In this document: one piece after another, positions 45,785 to 54,890 of the stretch | Layout: every line of letters begins with the position of its first letter | How positions within the stretch are numbered: the first letter of the stretch is position 1 | Source: Rhodobacteraceae bacterium Alg231-30 | Lineage (GTDB): Bacteria > Pseudomonadota > Alphaproteobacteria > Rhodobacterales > Rhodobacteraceae | Direction: 5' to 3' | NCBI GenBank assembly: GCA_900143615.1 | Contig: FREU01000003.1 | Coordinates: forward strand, 732,237-796,236 | DNA: 64,000 nt | Translations under genes and position numbers: made by a program | The notes under the pieces: model-generated | Seen by the model: only the letters and a program-made list of their open reading frames with translations | Database searches by the model: none | What the model was told of the DNA's origin: nothing

Positions 45785-48700
45785 TTTGCTTCTCCCCGTC
45801 TTTGTCATAGAACACCGGATCGACCACTTTGGCCTTTACGGTTGTGCCGTCCACTTTGTTGAATTCAACCACTTCCCCCATACGATCAGGCCCGTTGTGC
45901 AACAGCCCCATCGCAATACCGCGATCCAGAGTTGGAGAATAATAGGTCGAAGTCACTCGCCCTTGGGTATTACGTTGCCCATTGGCGTTTTCACCGGCTG
46001 CAATGACATAAGACCCATCCGGAATAACCGAACCGTCCAAGGTTTCCAGCCCCACCAGTTTCCATCGATTTGGATCTGCCATATGCGAGCGCAATTGCGC
46101 GCGTTTGCCTAGGAAGTCCTCTTTTTTCTTGGAAATTGCCCAATTCAGGTTGAGATCCTGGGGAATAATGGTGCCGTCGGTCTCGTCCCCGATCATGATA
46201 AAGCCCTTCTCGGCCCGCATCACGTGCAGCCCTTCGGTGCCGTATGGCATGATCCCGAACTCTTCTCCGGCTTCCATCAAGGCATCCCAGAAGGCACGAC
46301 CCTGGCTGGCCGGGACTGCGATTTCGTAAGACAGCTCACCCGAGAACGAAATCCGGTAGGCTCGCGCATCAAAATCGCCCAGCTTGCCGTCTTTCCATGA
46401 CATAAACGCCAGACCTTCTTTGGAGACGTCCATGTCGCCGCCAAGCTTCTGGATGACCTTGCGCGCATTGGGGCCGACAACTGCGATCTGCGCAAATTGC
46501 TCGGTCACATTGGCGGTGTAGACTTTCCAGTCCCACCATTCGCACTGCAACCAGTCTTCCATCCAGCCGTGAATGCGCTCAGCACCCCCAGTGGTGGTGT
46601 GACAGAGGTAGGTTTCCTCATCGATGCGCGCGACAACACCGTCATCAGACAGGAAGCCGTTTTCGTTGCACATCAACCCGTAGCGGCATTTGCCAACCTT
46701 CAGATTGCTCATCATGTTGGTGTACATCATGTCGAGGAATTTGCCCGCATCGGGCCCCTTGACGATAATCTTGCCCAAGGTTGACGCATCCAACAGACCG
46801 ACTGAATTGCGGGTCTGATTGATTTCGCGCTTCACCGCATCCGCATGGCTTTCGTCGCCCTGTGGGAAGCAATATGGGCGCCGCCAATGGCCGACAGGTT
46901 CAAAAAAGGCCTTCTGGTCTTCGTGATAGTCGTGAATTGGCGTGCGGCGCAGGGGTTGGAACGCCTCGTCGCGCGCTTCACCTGCAATGGCCCCAAAGCT
47001 GATTGGCGTATAGGGCGGACGGAAGGTTGTGGTGCCCACTTCGGGGATCGATGCATTCAACTGCCCCGCCAAAGTGGCCAGGCCGTTGATATTGCTCAGC
47101 TTCCCCTGATCTGTCGCCATGCCCAGCGTGGTGTAACGCTTGGTGTGCTCCACGCTCTCATAGCCTTCTTGCGCAGCCAGCCGAACGTCCGAGACTTTCA
47201 CGTCGTTCTGGAAATCCAGCCACGCCTTCATGCGCAACTTGGGACCGGCACCTTGTGGCATCAGCCAGACAGGTTCCAGCGCCGCTTGCTCAGGTGTCAC
47301 GCCTTCTGGGGCATCACCCTTCTTGGGTTTAAAGCCCGCGGCTGTAGCTGCTGATTTCCCTGCCGCGTCCGCATCGATAAGAACATCACCCAGACCCAAA
47401 GGACCACTGGCGCTGCCAGCCACGGTGACAAAAGCCTGCCCATCATGGCTGGTCGGAGCGCGGGTTGTGTCTGGGCGGAAATGGGCTTGGTCTTCGTCCC
47501 AGATCAGCTTGCCACCACAATGCGACCACAGGTGCACCACTGGGGACCAGCCGCCGGACATGGCCACAGCGTCACATTTGATCTCTTCAAGCACAGCGCC
47601 TTCGCCTGCCTGCGCACAGATCGCCACGCCGGTCACACGCTTGCCGCCTTTGACCTTGGCGATGGCCTTGCCGTTTTCAACGCGAATGCCAAGCGCTTTG
47701 GCCTCTTCCGCCAAAGCACCGCCGCCTGTGGCGCGGGCATCGAGAATAACTGGAACCTCAAGACCTGCGTTTTTCAGCGAAATTGCGGTGCGATAGGCAT
47801 CGTCATTGTTGGTGACGACCACTGTGCGATCACCTGCGGACACACCATATCGTTCGACATAATCGCGCGCAGCCGAGGCCAGCATAACACCCGGAATGTC
47901 GTTGCCAGAAAAGGACAGAGGACGTTCCAGCGCACCGGTTGCAGTCACAATCTGTTTGGCACGAATGCGCCACAAGCGATGCTTGGGACCATCTGCTTCG
48001 GGCGCGTGATCGGTCAGCTTTTCATAGCCCAGCACATAGCCGTGATCATAGACCCCTGCCCCCATCATGCGGTTGCGCAGGGTAACGTTTTCCATCGCGT
48101 CCAGAGCGTCAAGCAAGGCGGCGACGTGCTCGGCCACGGGTTTGCCATCTACATGCCCGCCATCGACCATCGAACGGCCACCCCAATGGGCACCCTGCTC
48201 CATCAACAGGACTTTGGCACCCGACGCACCAGCAGCCGCCGCAGCCTGAAGGCCCGCGATCCCGCCGCCAACAATGACCACATCAAAGAAAGCATAGAAA
48301 TGCTCATAGCGGTCGCCATCACGATCTTTGGGCACTTTGCCCAGACCTGCGGACTGGCGCACGATCGGCTCAAACACATGTTTCCAAGCAAAGCGCGGGA
48401 ACATGAAGGTCTTGTAGTAAAATCCAGCTGTGTAGAAGCGGCCCATAAAGCTGTTGATCGCGCCCACGTCAAACTCAAGGCTTGGCCAGTGGTTTTGGCT
48501 CTGACAGCTTAGCCCGTCATAAAGCTCAACAGTGGTTGTCACCATGTTCGGCTCAAACTGCGGGCCGCTTTCTAGGTTCACCAGCGCGTTGGGCTCTTCC
48601 ACGCCCGAGGCGAGGATGCCGCGCGGACGGTGGTATTTGAACGAACGGCCCACCATCATCTGGTCGTTGGCCAACAGGGCTGAGGCGAGCGTATCGCCCT

Positions 48701-48791
48701 CGTAACCCTTGAGTTGTTTGCCGTTAAAGCTGAAGCTGATCTGCTTGGCGCGGTTGAGGTTGCGACCGCCTGTGCTCAGACGTGTGCTCAT
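45777..48791 (-). CDS. soxA: sarcosine oxidase alpha subunit
   Basis: The 1004-residue form starts at ATG 48791, which follows GGAGGGA. It has an N-terminal 2Fe-2S-like/Fer2_4 region (ISFSFNGKQLKGYEGDTLAS), a pyridine nucleotide-binding domain (VVIVGGGIAGLQAAAAAG), and a C-terminal GcvT-like aminomethyltransferase domain (NSVGLLDASTLGKIIVKGPD, GMLxxx and GTEGLHVMRAEKGFIMIGDE). The alpha subunit binds NAD and folate. It overlaps soxD at the start and soxG at the end, so the whole operon is translationally coupled. Confidence 0.95.
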   Translation of the reverse strand: MSTRLSTGGRNLNRAKQISFSFNGKQLKGYEGDTLASALLANDQMMVGRSFKYHRPRGILASGVEEPNALVNLESGPQFEPNMVTTTVELYDGLSCQSQNHWPSLEFDVGAINSFMGRFYTAGFYYKTFMFPRFAWKHVFEPIVRQSAGLGKVPKDRDGDRYEHFYAFFDVVIVGGGIAGLQAAAAAGASGAKVLLMEQGAHWGGRSMVDGGHVDGKPVAEHVAALLDALDAMENVTLRNRMMGAGVYDHGYVLGYEKLTDHAPEADGPKHRLWRIRAKQIVTATGALERPLSFSGNDIPGVMLASAARDYVERYGVSAGDRTVVVTNNDDAYRTAISLKNAGLEVPVILDARATGGGALAEEAKALGIRVENGKAIAKVKGGKRVTGVAICAQAGEGAVLEEIKCDAVAMSGGWSPVVHLWSHCGGKLIWDEDQAHFRPDTTRAPTSHDGQAFVTVAGSASGPLGLGDVLIDADAAGKSAATAAGFKPKKGDAPEGVTPEQAALEPVWLMPQGAGPKLRMKAWLDFQNDVKVSDVRLAAQEGYESVEHTKRYTTLGMATDQGKLSNINGLATLAGQLNASIPEVGTTTFRPPYTPISFGAIAGEARDEAFQPLRRTPIHDYHEDQKAFFEPVGHWRRPYCFPQGDESHADAVKREINQTRNSVGLLDASTLGKIIVKGPDAGKFLDMMYTNMMSNLKVGKCRYGLMCNENGFLSDDGVVARIDEETYLCHTTTGGAERIHGWMEDWLQCEWWDWKVYTANVTEQFAQIAVVGPNARKVIQKLGGDMDVSKEGLAFMSWKDGKLGDFDARAYRISFSGELSYEIAVPASQGRAFWDALMEAGEEFGIMPYGTEGLHVMRAEKGFIMIGDETDGTIIPQDLNLNWAISKKKEDFLGKRAQLRSHMADPNRWKLVGLETLDGSVIPDGSYVIAAGENANGQRNTQGRVTSTYYSPTLDRGIAMGLLHNGPDRMGEVVEFNKVDGTTVKAKVVDPVFYDKDGEKQNV

Positions 48792-49117
48792 GAGAAGTCC
48801 CTCCACGACCAGTTGGGATATTTGGCCGAGATCTTGTCTTTGATTTCCTGCGGTGGCTCATAGGTCTGCGCGCTATAGGTGCCGAAGACCTCAAGCGTAG
48901 TGGTTGAGCGTGCGGCATGGAAAAACTTGCCACAACCATTGCTGTGCCGCCAGCGTTCGAAATGCACCCCCTTGGGGTTTTCGCGCATGAACATATAGGT
49001 TTCGAACTCTTCGTCCGATGAGTCCGGACCAAAACGTTTCAGGTGGGCTTCACCTTCGGCGTGCAGTTCCGTTTCTTCGGCCCAGACGCCGCAATAGGGG
49101 CATTGAAGGGTTAGCAT
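48788..49117 (-). CDS. soxD: sarcosine oxidase delta subunit
   Basis: The 109-residue product starts at ATG 49117 with GGGAGA upstream. It has the zinc-binding SoxD pattern MLTLQCPYCGVWAEETE, with further ligands in HAEG and NGCGKFFHA. It holds the alpha and beta subunits together. It follows soxB after a 133-bp gap that holds a large inverted repeat, and its stop overlaps the soxA start by 4 bp. Confidence 0.93.
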   Translation of the reverse strand: MLTLQCPYCGVWAEETELHAEGEAHLKRFGPDSSDEEFETYMFMRENPKGVHFERWRHSNGCGKFFHAARSTTTLEVFGTYSAQTYEPPQEIKDKISAKYPNWSWRDFS

Positions 49118-49147
49118 GGGGCAATCTCCCAAGTGTAATATTTTGCA

Positions 49148-49226
49148 GCAGCGCCCGACCCGAGGGGGGGCGTGAAGCGCCCGCCCATGGGGGCGGGTCG
49201 GGCGCTGCTTGGCGCTTGCGCCAAGC
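49148..49226. repeat. REP-like inverted repeat cluster between soxB and soxD
   Basis: GCAGCGCCCGACCC (49148-49161) and GGGTCGGGCGCTGC (49195-49208) are a perfect 14-bp inverted repeat around a G-rich core (GGGGGGG, then CCGCCC/GGGCGG). A second perfect palindrome, GCTTGGCGC TT GCGCCAAGC, at 49207-49226 follows directly. Together they form a multi-stem structure in the only sizeable gap of the sox operon. This resembles a bacterial interspersed (REP/BIME) element that can stall decay or polymerase and so set the ratio of SoxB to SoxDAG. Confidence 0.75.
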
Positions 49227-49250
49227 TAAGAATTGAACGACGTGTCTGCA

Positions 49251-50498
49251 TCAGTGCGCCACCCCAGCAGCCACGCTTTCATCGATAAAGCGTCCCTCGA
49301 CAAAGCGGTCCATGCCAAATTCCGCGCTCAACGGCCCCGGCTCGCCTTTTGCGATCAATTCGGCCGTAGCCCAGCCTCCGCCCGGAATAGATTTAAACCC
49401 ACCCGTGCCCCAGCCTGCGTTGATGAAACAATTGCCCAGAGGAGTTTTGCCAATCACAGGGGAACGGTCGCCGGTCACATCGACAATGCCACCCCATTGG
49501 CGCATCATCTTCAGGCGGCTCACCATCGGGAAGGTCTCCACAAGCGCGCGCACGGTTTCCTCGATGTGATGGAACGATCCGCGCTGAGTATAGTTGTTAA
49601 ACCCATCGGTGCCGCCGCCAATCACCATCTCGCCTTTGTCAGACTGAGACATATAACCATGCACTGTGTTGGCCATGACCACCACGTCCATGCAGGGTTT
49701 GATCGGGTCCGACACCATCGCTTGCAAGGCCACACTTTCCATTGGCAGACGGAAGCCAGCCATATTGGCCAGATCTCCCGAGTTCCCCGCCACAACAAGG
49801 CCCAGCTTGTCGCAATCAATCGGCCCCTTGGTTGTATCCACACCTGTTACCTGCCCGCCTTCTTGGCGCACACCGGTGACTTCGCATTTCTGGATGATGT
49901 CCATGCCCATGTCTGAGCACGCCCGCGCATAGCCCCAAGCCACAGCATCATGACGCCCTGTGCCGCCGCGTTCCTGCCAAAGTCCCCCAAGAACAGGATA
50001 GCGTGGTCCGTCCAGATTGATGATTGGCACCAATTCCTTGACGCGCTGAGGCCCGATGAACTCGGTCGACACACCCTGCAGCGCGTTTGCATGCGCCGTG
50101 CGCTGATATCCGCGCACTTCGCTTTCGGTCTGCGCCAGCATGATCACACCGCGTGGAGAGAACATCACATTATAGTTCAAATCCTGCGACATGGTCTCAT
50201 AGAGAGACCGCGCTTTTTCATACAAAGCTGCCGAGCTGTCTTGCAGATAGTTTGAGCGGATGATCGTGGTGTTACGGCCAGTGTTACCGCCGCCGAGCCA
50301 ACCCTTTTCAATGATCGCGACATTGGTGATGCCGAAATTTTTCCCTAAATAAAAGGCCGTGGCCAATCCGTGGCCGCCAGCACCGACGATGATCACGTCG
50401 TATTTTTTCTTGGGTTCGGGAGAGCGCCACGCGCGTTCCCATCCGGTATGGAACCGGGCTGCCTCGCGGGCAATGGCAAATGCTGAATATCGTCTCAT
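49251..50498 (-). CDS. soxB: sarcosine oxidase beta subunit
   Basis: The 415-residue product starts at ATG 50498 (MRRYSAFAIAREAARFH); an alternative ATG lies at 50504. It has the FAD Rossmann motif (VIIVGAGGHGLATAFYLG), the DAO-like domain, and the GRHDAVAWGYARA segment in which a conserved His covalently holds FMN. It oxidises sarcosine. It is the first gene of soxBDAG and followed by the inverted-repeat gap. Confidence 0.95.
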   Translation of the reverse strand: MRRYSAFAIAREAARFHTGWERAWRSPEPKKKYDVIIVGAGGHGLATAFYLGKNFGITNVAIIEKGWLGGGNTGRNTTIIRSNYLQDSSAALYEKARSLYETMSQDLNYNVMFSPRGVIMLAQTESEVRGYQRTAHANALQGVSTEFIGPQRVKELVPIINLDGPRYPVLGGLWQERGGTGRHDAVAWGYARACSDMGMDIIQKCEVTGVRQEGGQVTGVDTTKGPIDCDKLGLVVAGNSGDLANMAGFRLPMESVALQAMVSDPIKPCMDVVVMANTVHGYMSQSDKGEMVIGGGTDGFNNYTQRGSFHHIEETVRALVETFPMVSRLKMMRQWGGIVDVTGDRSPVIGKTPLGNCFINAGWGTGGFKSIPGGGWATAELIAKGEPGPLSAEFGMDRFVEGRFIDESVAAGVAH

Positions 50499-50714
50499 GG
50501 GCATGTCTCGGTTAAGGGTTGAAACATCGGGCGAAAGTGATTCCGCCATGGCACGTGTACCTATGATTGAGTTATTCGCTTACCGCGCAAGCCCACACAC
50601 GGATTAAAGCGCCTATTTGCCGCCCCATTGCGACATGGGCGACATGTCGCGCGATTACCCCTTTTGCCCAGACGCTGGGGGCATTACATGGGGGGCAACA
50701 CTCTCGGAGGCACC

Positions 50715-51977
50715 ATGGTATTTTGGATCATAGCCGGCGCAGTTGCGCTGATTTCTACAGCGCTGATCGTGCTGGCCCTCTTGCGACGCCAGGATGTTGG
50801 CGAACATCCCGCCGCATATGATTTGCGCGTTTATCGCGACCAACTTAAAGAGGTCGACCGCGATCTGGCCCGTGGCGTGATCGAAGCTCAAGACGCCGAA
50901 CGCGTCCGCACCGAAGTCTCGCGCCGTATTCTGGCCGCTGATGCGCAACTCCAAGCCCAAGGCGACACAGACGGTGGACGTGGACCTGCCGCAATTGTGC
51001 TGGCGGTGGTTATTGCCGGTATACTTCTGGGCGGCAGCGGATTTGCCTATTTCACACTTGGCACGCCAGGTCTTGAGGACCAACCGCTCAAGCTGCGGTT
51101 TGAGCAGGCGCAATATCGCATGGACACGCGCATGAGTCAGGCTGAAGCTGAGGCGGAAATTCCGGCCTCTCCCAACCTGAACCAACCTGATCCGGCCGTA
51201 ATCGCATTGATCGAGCGCCTGCGCGAAGCGATGAAACAAAATCCTGACGACCTGCAGGGTCAGGAACTTTTGTCGCAAAACGAAGCCAGCTTGGGCAATT
51301 TCTCCGAAGCCGCACAGGCGCAAGCCCAGATCATCCGCCTGAAAGGGGACGATGTCACGGCTGCCGAATATGCAATTCATGCCAACCTTCTGATCTCTGC
51401 AGTAGATGGCTACATTTCCCCCGAAGCCGAAGCCAGCATTCGCCGCGGCCTCGAGCTTGATCCCCACCATAGTCTGTCACTCTACTACCTCGGTTTGATG
51501 AACCTGCAAAACGACCGTCCCGACGCCGCTTTCCCGATTTGGGACCGCCTCTTGCGTCAAAGCACACCAGACGCGCCTTGGGTGCCTGTGCTGCGGGCAA
51601 ACCTGATGGATCTGGCATGGTTTGCCGGTGCCAAACACTATCAGCTTCCCCCTCAGGCCGGTGACCCGCATGCTAGTGTAGACATGAATGACGGTCTATC
51701 CGGCCCCGACGCAGACGATATTGAAGCCGCATCGGAACTGTCCGCCGAGGATCGCTCGGCAATGATCCGTGGCATGGTTGAACAACTTTCCGACCGTCTG
51801 GCCACAGAAGGCGGTACCCCCCAAGAATGGGGGCGGCTGATCGGCGCTTATGGCATGTTGGGCGAAGCTGAGCGTGCCTTCGCGATCTGGGAAGAAGCCC
51901 AGCAAGTGTTTGCCACAGAACCCGGTGCCGTGGACATCATCCGCGAGGGCGCTCGCCAAGCCGGATTGGTGGATTAA
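50715..51977 (+). CDS. ccmI: c-type cytochrome biogenesis protein CcmI
   Basis: CcmI presents apocytochrome c to the haem lyase. The 420-residue form starts at ATG 50715, with GGAGG at 50706-50710. It has two transmembrane helices (WIIAGAVALISTALIVLALL and AAIVLAVVIAGILLGGSGFA) flanking a cytoplasmic loop with the leucine-zipper-like AAYDLRVYRDQLKEVDRDLA, then a long periplasmic TPR domain (residues about 150-420). Other ccm genes are not in the window. It is followed within 4 bp by ruvX. Confidence 0.9.
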   Translation: MVFWIIAGAVALISTALIVLALLRRQDVGEHPAAYDLRVYRDQLKEVDRDLARGVIEAQDAERVRTEVSRRILAADAQLQAQGDTDGGRGPAAIVLAVVIAGILLGGSGFAYFTLGTPGLEDQPLKLRFEQAQYRMDTRMSQAEAEAEIPASPNLNQPDPAVIALIERLREAMKQNPDDLQGQELLSQNEASLGNFSEAAQAQAQIIRLKGDDVTAAEYAIHANLLISAVDGYISPEAEASIRRGLELDPHHSLSLYYLGLMNLQNDRPDAAFPIWDRLLRQSTPDAPWVPVLRANLMDLAWFAGAKHYQLPPQAGDPHASVDMNDGLSGPDADDIEAASELSAEDRSAMIRGMVEQLSDRLATEGGTPQEWGRLIGAYGMLGEAERAFAIWEEAQQVFATEPGAVDIIREGARQAGLVD

Positions 51978-51980
51978 GTC

Positions 51981-52463
51981 ATGAACAGCATCTTCGAAAC
52001 CATCGAAGAGCTGGCAGAGGTCCTGCCGCCGATGCAGGCCCTCATGGGGCTGGATCTTGGCACCAAAACCATTGGTGTGGCCGTTTCTGACAGCTTTCAG
52101 TCCGTGGCCACGCCAATCGAAACCGTTAAGCGCAAGAAATTCGGCGTGGATGCGGCGCGTTTGGTTGAGCTGATCGATCAGCGCTCGATTGGTGGCATTA
52201 TTCTCGGTTTGCCGCGGAATATGGACGGCTCCGAAGGTCCGCGCGCGCAATCCACCCGTGCTTTTGCGCGCAATCTGCGCCCGCTTGTACCCTGCCCGAT
52301 CGGGTTTTGGGACGAGCGTTTGTCCACAGTTGCGGCAGAAAGAGCACTACTTGAGGCGGATACGACACGAAAACGTCGCGCAGAGGTGATCGACCATGTT
52401 GCTGCGTCGTATATTCTGCAAGGAGTGTTAGACCGTTTGGGGCATATCAGGAGCGCAGGGTGA
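51981..52463 (+). CDS. ruvX: RuvX/YqgF Holliday junction resolvase family protein
   Basis: The 160-residue nuclease-fold protein has the RNase H-like motif MGLDLGTKTIGVAVSDSFQ near residue 20, the GIILGLPRNMDGSEGPRA segment and the final acidic WDERLSTVAAERAL and VIDHVAASYILQ. The family is linked to pre-16S rRNA processing in E. coli and to Holliday junctions elsewhere. It begins 4 bp after the ccmI stop and overlaps the next gene by 4 bp (GTGA). Confidence 0.93.
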   Translation: MNSIFETIEELAEVLPPMQALMGLDLGTKTIGVAVSDSFQSVATPIETVKRKKFGVDAARLVELIDQRSIGGIILGLPRNMDGSEGPRAQSTRAFARNLRPLVPCPIGFWDERLSTVAAERALLEADTTRKRRAEVIDHVAASYILQGVLDRLGHIRSAG

Positions 52464-52693
52464 GCAAAGACACTGTTTGGAAACGCAACGAAGTCGACAG
52501 CCCCTGTATTCAGGTCTGCGTCGTGCATCCCGAAGAACAGATTTGCACAGGGTGCCTGCGCACCATTGACGAAATTGCCCGCTGGTCGCAAATGCCGTCA
52601 GAAGAACGCCTTACGATTATGGAGGCGCTGCCTGAGCGCGCGCCGCGTCTGCGCAAACGTCGCGGCGGCCGAAAAGCAAGACAGCGCGCCTGA
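52460..52693 (+). CDS. DUF1289 small cysteine-rich protein
   Basis: The GTG at 52460 overlaps the ruvX stop. The 77-residue protein has the DUF1289 signature: SPCIQVCVVHPEEQICTGCLRT (four cysteines, probably binding a metal or Fe-S cluster), WSQMPSEERLTIMEALPER, and a basic tail. Members are widespread in proteobacteria and have no proven function. It is the last gene of the ccmI-ruvX unit. Confidence 0.9.
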   Translation: MSKDTVWKRNEVDSPCIQVCVVHPEEQICTGCLRTIDEIARWSQMPSEERLTIMEALPERAPRLRKRRGGRKARQRA

Positions 52694-52779
52694 AACAAGA
52701 CGCGCTGCCCGCTACCATAACACTCGTTACTCTCCCCACGCTGCATTTCCTCCCAGAATGCAGCGCTTCCCCTTCGGAG
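52694..52779. terminator. short intergenic stretch with a hairpin between convergent units
   Basis: CGCTGCATT (52739-52747) pairs perfectly with AATGCAGCG (52757-52765). It lies between the DUF1289 stop and the stop of the opposing small-protein gene. There is no T run (only CTTCCCCTT), so its role as a terminator is uncertain. Confidence 0.4.
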
Positions 52780-52950
52780 CTACATATCTCTTTGCTGATC
52801 TTTGGTTATGCTGATCCGCACAGATAAACGCTCAGCTTCCAAAAGCAGGGTGCCGATGCGCAGCACCAAAGGCACTAGCATCAAAAGTATCACAGCTTGG
52901 TTATTCAGGGCTGCCAATTCTGGCACACCCCATGTGCTAAGAAGACTCAT
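52780..52950 (-). CDS. 56-residue single-span membrane protein co-translated with the RTX gene
   Basis: The ATG at 52950 overlaps the RTX stop (ATGA, 4 bp). The product reads MSLLSTWGVPELAALNNQ, then one hydrophobic helix (AVILLMLVPLVLRIGTLLL), then a charged tail EAERLSVRISITKDQQRDM. It is too small for routine gene calling, but the stop/start overlap, one clean transmembrane helix and continuous coding sequence support it. It may anchor or assist the RTX protein; no family is recognised. Confidence 0.6.
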   Translation of the reverse strand: MSLLSTWGVPELAALNNQAVILLMLVPLVLRIGTLLLEAERLSVRISITKDQQRDM

Positions 52951-54365
52951 GCCGCGACAACCTCTTCTGCGGCGGCCCCTTCTTCAGCGACCTCTTCTTC
53001 GCCCTCTTCTTCGGTAGCCTCTGCTTCGGCAGCCTCTTGTGCGACGACAGCATCACTTTCGACGACCACCACATCATCCGCCGTAAGGCTTGGATAGCCG
53101 CCGTCAACGCGGGCCACTATGTCACCGTCCAACATCACAAGCGCCCGTCCTTCGGAGTCAGGATCCTCTTCAACCGAAACAGCACCGGTTGCACCTGTCG
53201 GCACCAAGATCATCAACTGGTCTTCGGCTGCGTCAAAGTCGGTAATCTGAGGACTGGTGAGTTCCGCTCCGGCGCTTTCCAACCAGGGACCAACAACAAA
53301 GCTGTCGGCACCTGCGCCACCTTCACCCACATCACCATTGCCGAGGATCAACTGATCGTCTCCCCCGCCGCCAACCAACGTATCCCCTTGATCGGTGTCG
53401 CTTGGCCCAAGCTCTTCGTCATCGGTGCCGTCCTCAACACCCGTCAAGACGTCATCACCAGCGCCGCCTTTAAGAAGGTCTGCGCCCAAACCACCCGACA
53501 ACGTGTCCGCGCCAAGATTGCCCAGCAGAGTATCATCACCTTCGCCACCGGACAGGGCATCATCACCATCACCGCCCAAAAGGCGATCGTCGCCAGCGCC
53601 ACCGTCTAGCGTATCACTTGCCAGACCAGCCGAAAGGAAGTCGTCCCCCTCTCCGCCATCCAGACTGTCGCTGTCATCACCGCCGACGAGGGAATCAGCA
53701 CCCTCACCGCCCGTCAAGCTGTCCTCGCCATCGCCACCACGAAGGGTGTCATCGCCAAGCCCGCCATCAAGTTCATCATTGTCGTTCTGGCCGCGCAGCG
53801 CATCATCGCCATCTCCACCAGACAGGACGTCATCCCCATCACCGCCCCACAGGCCATCATCGCCAGCGCCGCCCACTAGCGTGTCATTTGCCAATCCAGC
53901 CGAAAGGAAATCGTCCCCCTCGCCGCCATCCAGACTGTCGCTATCATCACCACCAACAAGGTAATCTTCTCCCGCACCGCCCATCAGGCTGTCCTCGCCA
54001 TCGCCGCCACGCAGAATGTCATCTCCAACGCCGCCATCGAGCGCATCATTGTCGTTCTGACCACGCAGGTAATCATCGCCTTCGCCGCCGGATATAACGT
54101 CGTCTCCGTCCCCGCCTTCAAGCGAATCCGCGCCCGCCGCGCCACTTATTGTGTTCGCAGTGTTATCTCCAACGAGGGTATCATTCCCATCCGTGCCTAG
54201 CAGATCGTCCAGACCATCCGTGCCGGTCGTCGTGGTTGTCGTGGTCCCCTCATCTCCATTGTCGTTGGAGTTATCAGAGCTGTTGTCGTCGTCATCGTCG
54301 TCCGTAACCTCTACGATTACCGCGACCCAAAACGCCGTTCCCAAGAGCATCAAAGCTGTGAGCAT
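52947..54365 (-). CDS. RTX-repeat calcium-binding protein with N-terminal membrane segment
   Basis: The 472-residue protein starts at ATG 54365 (GGAGGGA upstream). It has an N-terminal hydrophobic helix (MLTALMLLGTAFWVAVIVEV), a run of Asp and Asn, then about 30 nonapeptides of the GGxGxDxLx type that bind calcium as parallel beta-rolls. A block of ten nonapeptides (90 residues, 270 bp) is repeated twice (about 53850-54120 and 53580-53850). The tail (ITDFDAAEDQLMILVPTG) is of RTX secretion type, ending in Ala/Glu-rich sequence. RTX proteins normally lack an N-terminal signal and leave by type I secretion, so the membrane helix is odd. Confidence 0.85.
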   Translation of the reverse strand: MLTALMLLGTAFWVAVIVEVTDDDDDDNSSDNSNDNGDEGTTTTTTTGTDGLDDLLGTDGNDTLVGDNTANTISGAAGADSLEGGDGDDVISGGEGDDYLRGQNDNDALDGGVGDDILRGGDGEDSLMGGAGEDYLVGGDDSDSLDGGEGDDFLSAGLANDTLVGGAGDDGLWGGDGDDVLSGGDGDDALRGQNDNDELDGGLGDDTLRGGDGEDSLTGGEGADSLVGGDDSDSLDGGEGDDFLSAGLASDTLDGGAGDDRLLGGDGDDALSGGEGDDTLLGNLGADTLSGGLGADLLKGGAGDDVLTGVEDGTDDEELGPSDTDQGDTLVGGGGDDQLILGNGDVGEGGAGADSFVVGPWLESAGAELTSPQITDFDAAEDQLMILVPTGATGAVSVEEDPDSEGRALVMLDGDIVARVDGGYPSLTADDVVVVESDAVVAQEAAEAEATEEEGEEEVAEEGAAAEEVVAA

Positions 54366-54890
54366 AATATTCCCTCCGCCAGGTTGCCCCTAAATTGACA
54401 AAATTTTGCCTAAATTCATAGGGTTTTGAGGCACTGTCGCCAAAACCTAAACACTCCCCCCAATCTGCAGCAAACTGTTTCCTTAATAAGTGGTTAATGA
54501 CACTTAAGTGCGCGCTTGTTACTCAAAACACTATAAATTTTGCGAAAGGAAATACGGCAAGCCGACGCGACTCACCTTCAGCATCGCTCAAATATGCCCT
54601 TGACGCGCGGCTGGATGGCGCGCGCACAGCTCATGATCCAAGCATCGCGAAATGGTCGGATGCCGCCCTAGTTCCGGGCTCTTCAGGATCACCAAAACTC
54701 AAGCAGCGCTACATCACAGAAATTTTGCGCCGACACCGGCGAGGGCGCGACACCCCGATCACCTAACGTTGTGCTCGCTGGCTTTGCGCCAAAGCGGCGA
54801 CAAGGGTCTCGATGGCCCTTTTCGCCGCGCCGCCGTGATGGCACAGTGGCTCAGGGTCGGAACATCCTCAGCTAAAAGCTCAGTGTTCTA
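54366..54890. other. 525-bp intergenic region without a recognised gene
   Basis: The first 130 bp are AT-rich and probably contain the RTX promoter. A plus-strand frame of 89 codons (54497-54766) ends RYITEILRRHRRGRDTPIT but has no ribosome site or recognisable family. No RNA gene was found. It may contain eroded coding DNA. Confidence 0.4.

Noticed and set aside
47445-48512. 355-codon plus-strand frame.
   Set aside because: Antisense to soxA, whose protein motifs are unmistakable; high GC produces long shadow frames.
49148-49226. Possible CRISPR-like or phage att repeat.
   Set aside because: There is one inverted pair and one palindrome, with no regular spacers.
53395-53964. Long plus-strand frame rich in Ser and Pro.
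   Set aside because: It is the antisense shadow of the RTX repeats; the repeats alone explain its length and composition.
54497-54766. 89-codon plus-strand frame in the intergenic region before the TauE-type gene.
   Set aside because: There is no ribosome site, no recognisable family, and a poor start context; it was left as non-coding.
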